Assembly: GCA_034189325.1 (NCBI GenBank)
Contig: JAXHUM010000061.1
Coordinates: 1-45,755, forward strand
Origin: JAXHUM01 sp034189325
Lineage (GTDB): Bacteria; Desulfobacterota; DSM-4660; Desulfatiglandales; Desulfatiglandaceae
Length of the DNA stretch: 45,755 nt
Direction: 5' to 3'
Part shown: one piece after another, positions 16,882-25,351 of the stretch
Layout: each line of letters opens with the position of its first letter
Position numbering within the stretch: position 1 is the first letter of the stretch
Translations under genes and position numbers: made by a program
Notes under the pieces: generated by a model
Told to the model about the DNA's origin: nothing
Databases searched by the model: none
What the model saw: the letters and a program-made list of their open reading frames with translations, nothing else

Positions 16882-19197
16882 CTATTTTATGCACACCTTC
16901 CTGACTTCAGTCAGTGTGGTATACCCGAGATAGACCTTTCGAATGCCATCCTGCATGAGTGTGGTCATACCATCCTTGATGGCCTGTGCTCTCAACTCTT
17001 CCATTTTGGCCTTGTTCTGGATACACAATTTCATCTCGTCGGTACCTGCGAGGAGTTCGTGGATGCCGGTCCGTCCCTTATAACCACTATGGTTGCATTT
17101 CGGACAACCCTTGGCCCTGTAAAGGAAGAAATCATCATTGTACTCCAGATTAAGGGCGTCAAAATCGCCGGCATAGGCCCTGACTAAGGCATCAAATTCC
17201 TTCTGTGTGGGGTGGTATCTCTCTTTGCAGCTGCACAGGGTCCTCACCAGTCGCTGGGCCAGGACTCCCAAAAGGGCGTCCGAAAAATTAAAAGGATCCA
17301 TACCCATGTCAAGCAAGCGGGTGACTGTTTCCGGCGCGCTGTTTGTATGAAGCGTGCTGAAGACAAGATGACCGGTGAGAGAGGCCTCTATCCCTGTTGA
17401 CACGGTTTCGTGATCGCGCATCTCTCCGACCATAATGACATCCGGATCGGCTCTCAAAAAGGCCCGCATCGCCCTGGCAAAATCAAAGCCTATCTTTGGC
17501 TGGACCTGGACCTGTCGAAGACCCTCCTGGGTTATCTCCACAGGATCTTCCGCCGTCCATATCTTTGTTTCAGGCTTGTTGATATAGGCAAGGGCTGCAT
17601 GAAGCGTTGTCGTCTTTCCGCTTCCCGTCGGACCCACAACCAAGACGATACCATAAGGTTTTGTGATGATATCCAGGAACTCAAGGAAATTCCTGTCACT
17701 CATACCCATTTTGTCAAGGGGCATCGGTTCCCCTGCAGCCAGGAGTCGCATAACAACATCCTCGTTCTGACCGGCGGTAGGAATGGTGGCGACTCGCAGT
17801 TCAATATCCAGGGGCGCGAATTTTCGAAATTTGATCTTCCCGTCCTGAGGAAGTCGTCTTTCAGCTATGTCAAGGTCAGCCATAATCTTGATGCGGGAAA
17901 TAATGGCCCTCTTGTAGGTATAGGGAATCGTCTGGTAGACCTGGCAAGTACCGTCTATCCTGACCCTGATAACTGCATCGGCCTTCCCCTGACGAGGTTC
18001 GACATGGATATCGGAAGCGCCCCGTTGATAAGCGTCAATAATCATTTTGGTGACGATCCGAACAATGGCGCTGTCGTCCTCGGCTACACCTTCAAGATCC
18101 TCTTCAATGTCGTCATCGGTCGAATCCAACTGTCCCAGGATATCTTCAATGCTGCCCGACTCCTCGAAGATCTCCGTTTTCTTCACATCAAAAAAGAGAC
18201 CTATCATTTGAAGGATATCGGTTTTGAAGGCCACGCAATACTCGAATCTTCTGCCTGGAATCAGTCTCCTAATGGTGTCCCTCGTGAGAAGATCCGTGGG
18301 GTCTTCCATTGCGACGACTATTTTATTGTCTGATTCACGGATAGGGACAAAGAGATTCTTTCTCAAAAAGTTGGGTTTCAGGCCCATGATGATCTGGGTG
18401 GGAATGGGCATGCTGGGATCGTACGAAATAAATCGGCACCTGTAAAAGGTGGATAGGGACTTGCCTATATCCTCCTTTGAGATCTTGAAATCCTTCATCA
18501 GGACAGAGGCGACAGTATCTTTGGCCTTCCTTGCCCGGGACATGGCCAGGCTCAAGTCCTCTTTGCTGATGATATTGCGTGCCGTAAGATAATCGTATTT
18601 TGTTGGTTTGGTCTTTTTCGCCAGTCTCTGGTTTTTATAAAGGGCGATGCCGAGGACTTTTGAGACATCCAATAGGGCAGCCGCATCCTTCTCTGTAAAG
18701 CGGCCTCCCCCTTTCTTATTGATAAGCTGGACCACACCCAGGAGGTATTTGTTGTATATTATGGGAGCGGCGATCACCTGGGAGGTACGGTAGCCGGTCT
18801 TTTTGTCCCAGCTCTCATCGAAATTGAGTCGAGGGTTGATGAGTTTTAATTGTTCCCGGTCATAGGCATCCGTCACATTGATGACTTCACCGGTCGCAGC
18901 GCAATATCCTGCAATACTCTCCCTGCCTATCGGTACCCTGATCTCATTGATCTCGTCCCCACTCTTTAATTTGGAGACGATCTCTTTTCTGATGCCGTCA
19001 ATCACATATATGGTTATTCGATCCGCCTCAAAAACACCCAGGACCTCTTCCTGAAGATTCAACAAGATATCATTGGTATCGTTGGCTGAATGTATTTTGT
19101 TGGTAATGTCATTCAGCTTTTTTTGGTATTCAAGCTGTCCCTCGAGGGACATGTCATCGGCAATCGGGTTGGAGGTCTTAAGGTTAGAGCTTGTCAT
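16882..19197 (-). CDS. GAF-domain-fused type IV pilus / type II secretion assembly ATPase (PilB/GspE family)
   Basis: The 771-residue protein has three parts. Residues 30-195 are a GAF domain (VFEADRITIYVID, GRESIAGYCAATGE, APIIYNKYLLGVVQLINKK). Residues 200-345 are an MshEN-like N-terminal secretion domain (ISKEDLSLAM, LSTFYRCRFI, VPIRESDNKIVVAMEDP). Residues 375-771 are the secretion ATPase with Walker A GPTGSGKTTTL, the Asp box WTAEDPVEI, Walker B PDVIMVGEMRD, the His box TLHTNSAPETVTRL, and the zinc-type Cys pairs in TLCSCKERYH and KGCPKCNHSGYKGRTG. It should power pilin polymerisation at the inner membrane. The GAF domain suggests small-molecule control, ligand unknown. The gene stands alone, one base from the convergent solute-binding protein gene. 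The RBS is weak. Confidence 0.9.
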   Translation of the reverse strand: MTSSNLKTSNPIADDMSLEGQLEYQKKLNDITNKIHSANDTNDILLNLQEEVLGVFEADRITIYVIDGIRKEIVSKLKSGDEINEIRVPIGRESIAGYCAATGEVINVTDAYDREQLKLINPRLNFDESWDKKTGYRTSQVIAAPIIYNKYLLGVVQLINKKGGGRFTEKDAAALLDVSKVLGIALYKNQRLAKKTKPTKYDYLTARNIISKEDLSLAMSRARKAKDTVASVLMKDFKISKEDIGKSLSTFYRCRFISYDPSMPIPTQIIMGLKPNFLRKNLFVPIRESDNKIVVAMEDPTDLLTRDTIRRLIPGRRFEYCVAFKTDILQMIGLFFDVKKTEIFEESGSIEDILGQLDSTDDDIEEDLEGVAEDDSAIVRIVTKMIIDAYQRGASDIHVEPRQGKADAVIRVRIDGTCQVYQTIPYTYKRAIISRIKIMADLDIAERRLPQDGKIKFRKFAPLDIELRVATIPTAGQNEDVVMRLLAAGEPMPLDKMGMSDRNFLEFLDIITKPYGIVLVVGPTGSGKTTTLHAALAYINKPETKIWTAEDPVEITQEGLRQVQVQPKIGFDFARAMRAFLRADPDVIMVGEMRDHETVSTGIEASLTGHLVFSTLHTNSAPETVTRLLDMGMDPFNFSDALLGVLAQRLVRTLCSCKERYHPTQKEFDALVRAYAGDFDALNLEYNDDFFLYRAKGCPKCNHSGYKGRTGIHELLAGTDEMKLCIQNKAKMEELRAQAIKDGMTTLMQDGIRKVYLGYTTLTEVRKVCIK

Positions 19198-19664
19198 AGC
19201 GTCTCAAAAAAAGATGGAATCGGGCTTACAATCCTCAGCTTTGTCAAATTTTAGTATAATCATTCAAAATCTACAACACAAATGTTCCAGACACACCGGT
19301 AGGCTAGCCCCTATAGCCGCAGCATAATGGCGGTGCGGCCTTTTTCGAACCTCGGAGAGAGAGACGTACAAAGGCGGTTTTTCCATTACTTAGACTTTTT
19401 TACTATTGACAAGAAGTCAGGAGTCAGATAATTTATAAAGCTTGTTTATTTGGGGTAAAGTCTTGATATTATGGTTTTTATTTGATGCCTCCTTTAGTCT
19501 GGAAAGCAATGAATCGTTCATGTCGGACCCAGGGGCGGAATTCATCGCTCGGCACGACATGCAACAGGCTAAAAGGAGGTCATTTAGTAGAGGCTGCTTC
19601 TACCTAGGGCCCCGTAACGTTGTTTCCGATACTTTCAAACGCTGAAACAGAGGAGGAAATTTGA
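19198..19664 (+). other. 467-base intergenic region with no convincing gene
   Basis: This gap separates the minus-strand PilB-like gene from the plus-strand dehydratase genes and should hold both promoters. On the minus strand TATACT near 19254 with a weak TTGTGT 17 bases upstream could drive the ATPase. A GC-rich inverted repeat, GCCGCA...TGCGGC followed by T5, lies around 19316-19352 and could be a plus-strand terminator. GTAGA...TCTAC near 19590 is a small hairpin. A 67-codon frame at 19442-19645 has no ribosome binding site and no recognisable similarity, so it is not called. Confidence 0.5.
19406..19434 (+). promoter_or_regulatory. Candidate sigma-70 promoter for the dehydratase/reductase operon
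   Basis: A perfect TTGACA (19406-19411) is followed by 17 bases and TAATTT (19429-19434). The leader to the first ATG would be about 225 bases, long enough for regulation. The -10 match is only three of six. Confidence 0.35.
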
Positions 19665-20804
19665 ATGGAAATCAAGAAAGCGGTAAAGGAGTTGTTAAAG
19701 GGTAGGATTGGAGACCTTGAAAAGGAAAAGGCGGCGGGTAAGAAGATCATTGGCTATTATCCCTCAGAATACATGCCGGAAGAGTTGGTGATGGCAAGCG
19801 GCGCGATTCCTCTGGGGCTGGCTCAGGGAGGTGACAATGCAGCGGTTGAGAATGCCGGTCCCTACCTGTGTCGGTGGATGTGCACCTTTAACAGGGCCCA
19901 GGTGGGATATATGATGATGCATTACGATCCCTTTTATGACATCATCGATATGTATGTGATGCCGATGCTCGATGGGAGCAACATCATGGCAGTGGCGGCC
20001 CTGGAGTGTTTTACCGACCGAGACACGTTCAAGTATGAAATTCCCCATTACAAGAGAGACTCTTCGCTGGAGTATTACCTTTTGTCGATCAATCGTCTGA
20101 AGGATAGACTGGAGGAGTATACGGGCAACACCGTTACCGATGAGGGTCTCAATGCTGCGATCGAGCTGTGTAACAAGGAAAGGGGTCTGTTGAGAGAGAT
20201 CGCGGAGTTGAGGAAGACGGAGAACCCTCCCATAAGCGGGATGGATTTTGCGAAACTCTTGCATGCCTCCTATCTTGCGGACAAGTCGGCCTATGTTGAG
20301 TTGCTGGAATCTGTCCTGGAGGAGCTGAAGAAGACCGAGGCGCCGAAAATCGAAGGTCCACGGATACTGTTGACCGGTTCGACCCTGGCGGCGGGGGATT
20401 ACAAGATACACAGGACGGTGGAAGGTCTGAACGGAGATATCGTGATGGAGCAGTACTGCGAAGGGATACGAGATTTCTGGCAGGACGTGGACCTGAACGG
20501 TGATCCTATGGGGAATCTGGCCCAGAGATATTTCATGAAAAAGGTTGCCCATGCCTGCTTTACACCGGCAAGGGAAAGGCTTGAGTTTTTGGTGGACCTG
20601 GCGAAGGATTACAAGGCGGACGGAGTGATATGGTATCAGACGCTGTATCGAGACCCCTTTGATATGGAAGCGATCTATTTTCCAAAGATATTGAAGGAGG
20701 GGGCGGGACTCCAGATGCTGAAGCTGGAGACGGATTACGACCCGACAGAGACAGGGGCCTTCAGGACCCGGATCGAGGCCTTCTTTGAGATCATATCCGC
20801 CTAG
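19665..20804 (+). CDS. 2-hydroxyacyl-CoA dehydratase / benzoyl-CoA reductase family, smaller subunit (HgdB/BcrC-like)
   Basis: This 379-residue protein belongs to the family that includes BcrB/BcrC, BzdN/BzdO and HgdA/HgdB. The typical start KKIIGYYPSEYMPEELVMASGAIP (seen as IIGYYPSEYMPEEL) is followed by candidate iron-sulfur ligands Cys in PYLCRWMCTF, ALECFTDRD, EQYCEGIRDFW and AHACFTPARERLEFL. The tail KLETDYDPTETGAFRTRIEAF is characteristic. Such heterodimers hold a [4Fe-4S] cluster and perform low-potential electron transfer to CoA thioesters: reductive dearomatisation or radical dehydration. Length fits BcrC/BzdN-size subunits. GAGGAGG precedes the ATG. The partner follows after 56 bases. 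No activator ATPase (HgdC or BcrA/D) is present, so the substrate cannot be named. Confidence 0.82.
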   Translation: MEIKKAVKELLKGRIGDLEKEKAAGKKIIGYYPSEYMPEELVMASGAIPLGLAQGGDNAAVENAGPYLCRWMCTFNRAQVGYMMMHYDPFYDIIDMYVMPMLDGSNIMAVAALECFTDRDTFKYEIPHYKRDSSLEYYLLSINRLKDRLEEYTGNTVTDEGLNAAIELCNKERGLLREIAELRKTENPPISGMDFAKLLHASYLADKSAYVELLESVLEELKKTEAPKIEGPRILLTGSTLAAGDYKIHRTVEGLNGDIVMEQYCEGIRDFWQDVDLNGDPMGNLAQRYFMKKVAHACFTPARERLEFLVDLAKDYKADGVIWYQTLYRDPFDMEAIYFPKILKEGAGLQMLKLETDYDPTETGAFRTRIEAFFEIISA

Positions 20805-20860
20805 AGATCCCGACTAAGACATCCCTTTAAAACCGTGCAACTGACAGGAGGTTAATAGAT

Positions 20861-22270
20861 ATGGACTGGACAGAAGTCAAAAAAATGCTGAAACTGCTTC
20901 AATATCAAGACAACGAGATCGATGAACAGAAAGACAGGGTATTAAGGGCTCTTAAAAGGGGGCGATTAAATGATGAAAACATATTAAGCGCTCAGAAAAA
21001 CATTGAGCAGGACTTTGACCTGATTTCAGCGCGACAGATTTGGGGCCTGTGGTTCAGGAGGTTTGTCGATCTGATGCTCTGCGATGAATTAGGAAAGAAG
21101 ATCGTTTACCATGTCCATCCCGGCATTCCACGGTTACATCTGGCCATGACGCAGATCTACAAGGACCAGTTGTATTCTGATTTTCCCGATACTATTATCA
21201 TGTTTAACTACGGCCGTCTGTTTGACAAAGTCGCGCGGATCATCGAAAAGGCTGAGGAACTCGGGCTCGAGCAGACCCAGGCACAGTGCGCTATAAATCA
21301 GGTCAACTATGCCGTTGTCGTCGACGACCTGGCTCCCAAGCCCGACCTGATTGTCTGCGGACGCTATCAATGCGACCAATCGGTCAAGTTATGTGAACTC
21401 ATTTCAGAAATGAAAGACATCCCTTTCATCACCTATGATACGGTCCGGGACGAGCCCTGGGGCTTTTTTCCAAAAGTGGAACAGCGGGCGGTGAAATACT
21501 TCGCACGTGAATATGGAAACGCCCTGGAGGAGGCTTGTGAGGTACTGGAGATTGATCCCCTCCCTGAGGAGGGCTGGAAAAAGACGCGAAAGGACTATGT
21601 CCTGCCCTGGATACTCTTAAACGATATTCATGAACTGTACATAAACACCAATCCTCGACCGGCAAAACTGAAGAACCATGTAGGTTTTCCCTTCTCTGTC
21701 CTGGAGCCCCATGGGGATTATTATCAAATGCTTTTAGGGGCCCTCCAGCTTAATCTTCGAGAGCTGCGGGAGAGGAAAAAGGCGGGCTACGGGGTGCTCC
21801 CCAAAGATGCGCCTAAGGTAGGCTTGATGTGCGGGGTCTCCGTCGGCCAGCATGATGACGCGGATATGTATGAAGAGGCCGGTCTGAACGTGGTTATCCC
21901 CATCGGCGCGGTTTGGATGGCACCCTACGAGCGAGGGTCGAAAGAGGCTACCACCCACCTTGAAAGAATCGCATGGAGCTACCTGTGCAAGGGTTATGTA
22001 AGGGCATCTTATGACCATACTTACCGTTTCAGGGTTATGGCGGAACACGCGAAATTAGATGGTGTGGTCTACGCTGTTCAGTTCAGCTGTAGGGTCCTGG
22101 CCCCTGCCGGCTACATGGTCAAAAAAGAGGTGGAGGAAAAAATGGGTGTGCCGACCATGTTTCTTGAAATGGACGGCGTCGACCCCAGGACACACACCAC
22201 TGAGTCTCTCAGGACCCGGGTGGAGGCCTTTGCCGAACTACTCAAGTCTCGGAAGACTATGGCAGCTTAG
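20861..22270 (+). CDS. 2-hydroxyacyl-CoA dehydratase / benzoyl-CoA reductase family, larger subunit (BcrB/BzdO-like)
   Basis: This 469-residue protein is the second subunit of the pair. Family signs include PDTIIMFNYGRLF, PDLIVCGRYQCDQSVKLCELI with three Cys (about residues 166-178), PFITYDTVRDEPWG, GLMCGVSVGQHDDAD, VYAVQFSCRVLAPAGYMVKKEVE (split motif around Cys410) and the final EMDGVDPRTHTTESLRTRVEAF (tail partly quoted as LRTRVEAFAELL), parallel to the tail of the smaller subunit. Together they should make the catalytic iron-sulfur core in the cytoplasm. AGGAGG lies nine bases before the ATG. A 15-bp hairpin just after the stop ends the transcript. The first 100 residues have no motif I recognise. 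Confidence 0.8.
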   Translation: MDWTEVKKMLKLLQYQDNEIDEQKDRVLRALKRGRLNDENILSAQKNIEQDFDLISARQIWGLWFRRFVDLMLCDELGKKIVYHVHPGIPRLHLAMTQIYKDQLYSDFPDTIIMFNYGRLFDKVARIIEKAEELGLEQTQAQCAINQVNYAVVVDDLAPKPDLIVCGRYQCDQSVKLCELISEMKDIPFITYDTVRDEPWGFFPKVEQRAVKYFAREYGNALEEACEVLEIDPLPEEGWKKTRKDYVLPWILLNDIHELYINTNPRPAKLKNHVGFPFSVLEPHGDYYQMLLGALQLNLRELRERKKAGYGVLPKDAPKVGLMCGVSVGQHDDADMYEEAGLNVVIPIGAVWMAPYERGSKEATTHLERIAWSYLCKGYVRASYDHTYRFRVMAEHAKLDGVVYAVQFSCRVLAPAGYMVKKEVEEKMGVPTMFLEMDGVDPRTHTTESLRTRVEAFAELLKSRKTMAA

Positions 22271-22297
22271 TACCCCCGTTGTCCACTAACAGATGAA

Positions 22298-22330
22298 CGA
22301 AAAGAGGAGCTCAAAGAGCTCCTCTTTTCG
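22298..22330. terminator. Perfect 15-bp hairpin after the dehydratase operon
   Basis: CGAAAAGAGGAGCTC (22298-22312) and its exact reverse complement (22316-22330) are separated by AAA. The A-tract and T-tract are inside the stem, so it can act as an intrinsic terminator, mainly for the gene ending at 22270 and upstream of greA. Confidence 0.8.
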
Positions 22331-22408
22331 TCCCATTTTGAGTATTTTTGGCATTTGGAAGATATTCCACATCGATAACAACGATAAGAAAATAGGGTGG
22401 TCAGATAA

Positions 22409-22876
22409 ATGGACAAAATGCCTATCACCAAAGAGGGCCTGCAAAAGCTCAAGGAAGAACTGGAGAACCTCCAGAAGGTAGAAAAGCCGAACAATATACG
22501 GGCCATTGAAGAAGCAAGAAGCCATGGAGATTTGAGCGAGAATGCGGAGTACCATGCGGCCAAGGAAAGGCAGTCCTTTATCGCGGGTAGGATCAGCGAA
22601 TTACAGGATGTGATCGGCAAGGCGGAAGTAATTGATGTCGATGAAGGACCAAAAGACAGGGTTGTTTTTGGAAGGACGGTCCTCCTCTATGATGTTTTAG
22701 AGGACCGGGAGATAAGTTACCAACTCGTCGGGCCCTACGAGTCAGATCCTGAAAGGGGCAAAATATCCATCCAATCTCCCCTTGGCCGGGCATTGATCGG
22801 AAAAGAAGTGGGAGATGAAGTGAGGCTAAAGGTCCCCAGAGGTGATCAAGAGTTTGAGGTCGTCGAAATCAGCTAG
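22409..22876 (+). CDS. greA: Transcription elongation factor GreA
   Basis: The 155-residue protein has the GreA layout. An N-terminal antiparallel coiled coil (MPITKEGLQKLKEELENL, then ARSHGDLSENAEYHAAKERQ with the acidic tip residues DLSENAEY near 43-50) is followed by the FKBP-like C-terminal domain with SPLGRALIGKEVGDEV. GreA enters the RNA polymerase secondary channel and stimulates cleavage of backtracked transcripts. Two Met codons three apart are possible; the first, at 22409, has AGGGTGG about eight bases upstream. It is monocistronic here, between a strong hairpin and a convergent gene. Confidence 0.96.
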   Translation: MDKMPITKEGLQKLKEELENLQKVEKPNNIRAIEEARSHGDLSENAEYHAAKERQSFIAGRISELQDVIGKAEVIDVDEGPKDRVVFGRTVLLYDVLEDREISYQLVGPYESDPERGKISIQSPLGRALIGKEVGDEVRLKVPRGDQEFEVVEIS

Positions 22877-22947
22877 ACTGATCCACTGCGTTGCCTATCG
22901 CCTAAAGTGACAAGAAAAATATCAATTCGTGGCGCAAGGAGGTTTGG

Positions 22948-23748
22948 TCAACCTTCCCTGTACCCCTCCGGCACAGGCCGATGATCCACATACACGCGAT
23001 TCCCCTCGTCCAGGGCAAATCGGCCCCTCGCTATCATTTCAATGGTCAGGGGAAATATCACCCAATCCCCTACCTCCTTAAGGCGTTCCTGGTGCTCCTC
23101 CACGACCTTTTGGTATTGCCCACTGTCTTTCCGCAACTCCTCCATGGACCCTGGCAAGTCTACGGGAAGAGTTCCTGAGACCATCAGGAGGGGGCCCGTA
23201 TCGACCCCCTCATCTGTCCAGAGCGTAGAGGCCCGCAACAGGGCCTCCCCGGATGAAATGGCATCATGGACGGCATTATCTCCAACAAATTTCCGTGCGC
23301 CTGTTTCGGTCAGAATGGAAAGGTCGGCAGGGTGGACATTGACGCACCTGTTGAGAGTGGTATAACTCATGTAACCACCAAGGGCGATCACATCGATCTC
23401 AAAGGCGTCCACCAGTCTTTGCGCCACCTGATCAAATTCCTTTCTGGCTTCCAGCCCTTTCTCTGTTTTCACGGTCCTCTTGAGGGATCTCAAGCGATGG
23501 AATGAGCGGATATCATAACTGAAGTAAGGGAGCCCATTGTTGTGCGCAATTCTTTCGCCCTGTGAACCTCCGTCTGACCGGTCACTGAATATGAATACGA
23601 CATGAAAGGGAGCTGCGCCCTGTTGCTCCGTCAAATACTCCTCCCTCTCAATCAACTTGATAATGTTTGTGCCCGAACCGGACATAAAGGCTGCCACACG
23701 CATGGGCCGCTTCTCTTTTTCAGGATCAAAAATCGGTGTAATAGTCAT
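22948..23748 (-). CDS. PurN-like formyltransferase family protein
   Basis: This 266-residue protein resembles glycinamide ribonucleotide formyltransferase. AAFMSGSGTNIIKLIE is the phosphate-binding start. NVHPADLS preserves the catalytic Asn and His of the NIHPSLLP motif, and TLWTDEGVDTGPLL preserves the catalytic Asp. It is about 50 residues longer than typical PurN, with a 15-residue N-terminal extension and inserts (for example a basic RSLKRTVKTEKGLEARKEF stretch around residue 90). In PurN the strand before the Asp motif carries a His (VHFVDEGVD) that is replaced here, so the substrate may differ from GAR. It lies nine bases after the divergent phosphoglycerate kinase gene, so the two are co-transcribed. 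GAGG lies eight bases before the ATG. Confidence 0.75.
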   Translation of the reverse strand: MTITPIFDPEKEKRPMRVAAFMSGSGTNIIKLIEREEYLTEQQGAAPFHVVFIFSDRSDGGSQGERIAHNNGLPYFSYDIRSFHRLRSLKRTVKTEKGLEARKEFDQVAQRLVDAFEIDVIALGGYMSYTTLNRCVNVHPADLSILTETGARKFVGDNAVHDAISSGEALLRASTLWTDEGVDTGPLLMVSGTLPVDLPGSMEELRKDSGQYQKVVEEHQERLKEVGDWVIFPLTIEMIARGRFALDEGNRVYVDHRPVPEGYREG

Positions 23749-23757
23749 AGGAAAACC

Positions 23758-25065
23758 TCAACGGGACGTATCCTCATTCAACAGTGCTTTGATAGGGTCC
23801 AGATCATAAGGCGTGCCCCGTTCTATGGCGGCCAAAACGCTTCCTCCTCCGGTAAAGTAGTATGTCTGAGGTTCGTCAATGCCTGACATATAGGCCCCCG
23901 GGCAGAGATTCTTGAACTCCTGGAGCGTGTCTCCTCCGCCGAAGAGCTTCCCTGCAGACTCGTTTGAGACGATCTCCCGATACAGGGCCTCGGATCCCTC
24001 AAAAAACCAGGGCATGAGGCCCATAACCGCATTGACAAAGAGGGTCTTTGCCCCGCCGATTGCCTCCTTCGCACGACTCTCCAGAAAAGAGGCCGGAGCG
24101 ATATCGAGGAGAAAACCGACGCTTTGACGCTCCTTTAGGGTCTTCAGTTCAATCTCTCTGTATTGCCCCTCTATTTTTCCCTCCATGGTATCCGACTCCA
24201 CCAGATAAGGCATGTCCAGAATCTTGTTGTCCCTCCTGTCCAGATCCACCAACTCCAAGGCCAGATTCCTGTCCTCCTCGGATACGCCTTGAATGGACAC
24301 TCCATATTTGGCCGAGAGAAAGGTGCTGTACATGAGGCCGCCGAGGATGAGATAGTCAACCTTGGAATAAATCGCCTTCAGAGGACCGATTTTTGTGTCA
24401 TATTTTGCCCCTGCTATAACCGCTGTAAAGGGCCTCTCAGGCTCAAGGACGCGCCTGAGGTTGGAGAGTTCTTTCTGAAGGAGTATCCCGCTGAAGGATG
24501 GTAGTCTCGTTGCTATGTCGTAAGTGGATACATGAGACTGCCATGAGCCGAAGGCATCATTGATGTAGAGGTCGGCCAGGCCGGCAAGTTCCTCGGCGAA
24601 AGTATCCTTTTCTGCCCCTTTGGCCTGTTCCCCCTGAAACCATCTCGAATTTGGGAGATAGATCATATCAACAATTCCCTTCTTCAAATCGTCAATGGCC
24701 GGCCGGATCGATTCATCAATATGGGTAATCCCCTTTTCAGGATCTATGGGAAACTCGGGCACGTGGATCTTGAGGGGGAGCTTCTGCTCCAGATACCGGA
24801 CAATGGGCAGGACAGACTGATCCTCCACACAAGATATGCGGCCTGAGTTTTTGTCCTTTGGCCGACCGACATGGGTCATGAGTATCGGCTTTCCTCCCTT
24901 CTTGGCAATCGCATAAAGGGTCCCGATCGTCGCATCAATCCGATAGGGGTCCTTGATCCGTCCCTTCTTCACGACATTATGATCCACCCTTACAAGGACC
25001 ACCTTGTTGTTTAGGTCCGCATCCTGCAACACCCTCAGACGAGCGTCTAAATCTCGTTTATCCAT
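23758..25065 (-). CDS. Divergent phosphoglycerate kinase
   Basis: This 435-residue protein follows the PGK plan but departs from many invariant motifs. Retained: VLVRVDHNVV (canonical RVDFNVP), THVGRPK, YINDAFGSWQSH (canonical NDAFGTAHR), IAGAKYDTKI, GGGDTLQEF and FTGGGSVLAAIE. The WNGPMGVFE nucleotide motif becomes FVNAVMGLMPWFFEGSEA. PGK interconverts 1,3-bisphosphoglycerate with ADP and 3-phosphoglycerate with ATP in the cytoplasm. Conservation of Asp, Asn, Lys and GGGD suggests a kinase that still binds nucleotide, but substrate specificity is uncertain. It precedes the formyltransferase gene in a two-gene unit. GGAGGG precedes the ATG. A second, canonical pgk elsewhere in the genome would point to a specialised role. 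Confidence 0.8.
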   Translation of the reverse strand: MDKRDLDARLRVLQDADLNNKVVLVRVDHNVVKKGRIKDPYRIDATIGTLYAIAKKGGKPILMTHVGRPKDKNSGRISCVEDQSVLPIVRYLEQKLPLKIHVPEFPIDPEKGITHIDESIRPAIDDLKKGIVDMIYLPNSRWFQGEQAKGAEKDTFAEELAGLADLYINDAFGSWQSHVSTYDIATRLPSFSGILLQKELSNLRRVLEPERPFTAVIAGAKYDTKIGPLKAIYSKVDYLILGGLMYSTFLSAKYGVSIQGVSEEDRNLALELVDLDRRDNKILDMPYLVESDTMEGKIEGQYREIELKTLKERQSVGFLLDIAPASFLESRAKEAIGGAKTLFVNAVMGLMPWFFEGSEALYREIVSNESAGKLFGGGDTLQEFKNLCPGAYMSGIDEPQTYYFTGGGSVLAAIERGTPYDLDPIKALLNEDTSR

Positions 25066-25277
25066 TTTTTCCCTCCATAATTACAGTATGCCTCCATACA
25101 CCCTCTCGAGGGTCCCGCATCCGGCCCGATGCCAAGACTTTCACCTTTATATCGAAAAGAGATTTTTCCGGTCGGTTAATCTAGGTGATTCAATTACTAT
25201 CTTCCGGCACAGAGAGGCAAGATAAATCGAGCGATTCACACCCTGTTTTATGGGCACACATTTTATCTGTTTTTGTC

Positions 25278-25306
25278 TTGTCACGGACTTTTAATTTAAC
25301 TATAGT
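25278..25306 (+). promoter_or_regulatory. Candidate sigma-70 promoter for the PC4-like gene
   Basis: TTGTCA (25278-25283), a 17-base spacer and TATAGT (25301-25306), each five of six matches to consensus, lie 45 bases before the ATG. The intergenic region 25066-25351 holds no other clear feature. Confidence 0.55.
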
Positions 25307-25351
25307 CCTCCAAAAATTAATAATTTCATCAACCAGCAAAAAGGAGGCATC

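Noticed and set aside
19280..19360. Possible cyclic di-GMP (GEMM) riboswitch because of an ACCGGTAGGCTAGC segment
   Set aside because: The conserved GGGCAAACC and GCAAAGCC parts of GEMM-I are missing, so only a GC-rich hairpin can be claimed.
19560..19625. Possible lysine riboswitch because of AGTAGAGGCTGC
   Set aside because: The remaining conserved core of the lysine riboswitch (such as GCCGAA-type segments) is absent.
19442..19645. 67-codon frame upstream of the dehydratase pair
   Set aside because: No ribosome binding site for any of its possible starts and no recognisable similarity.
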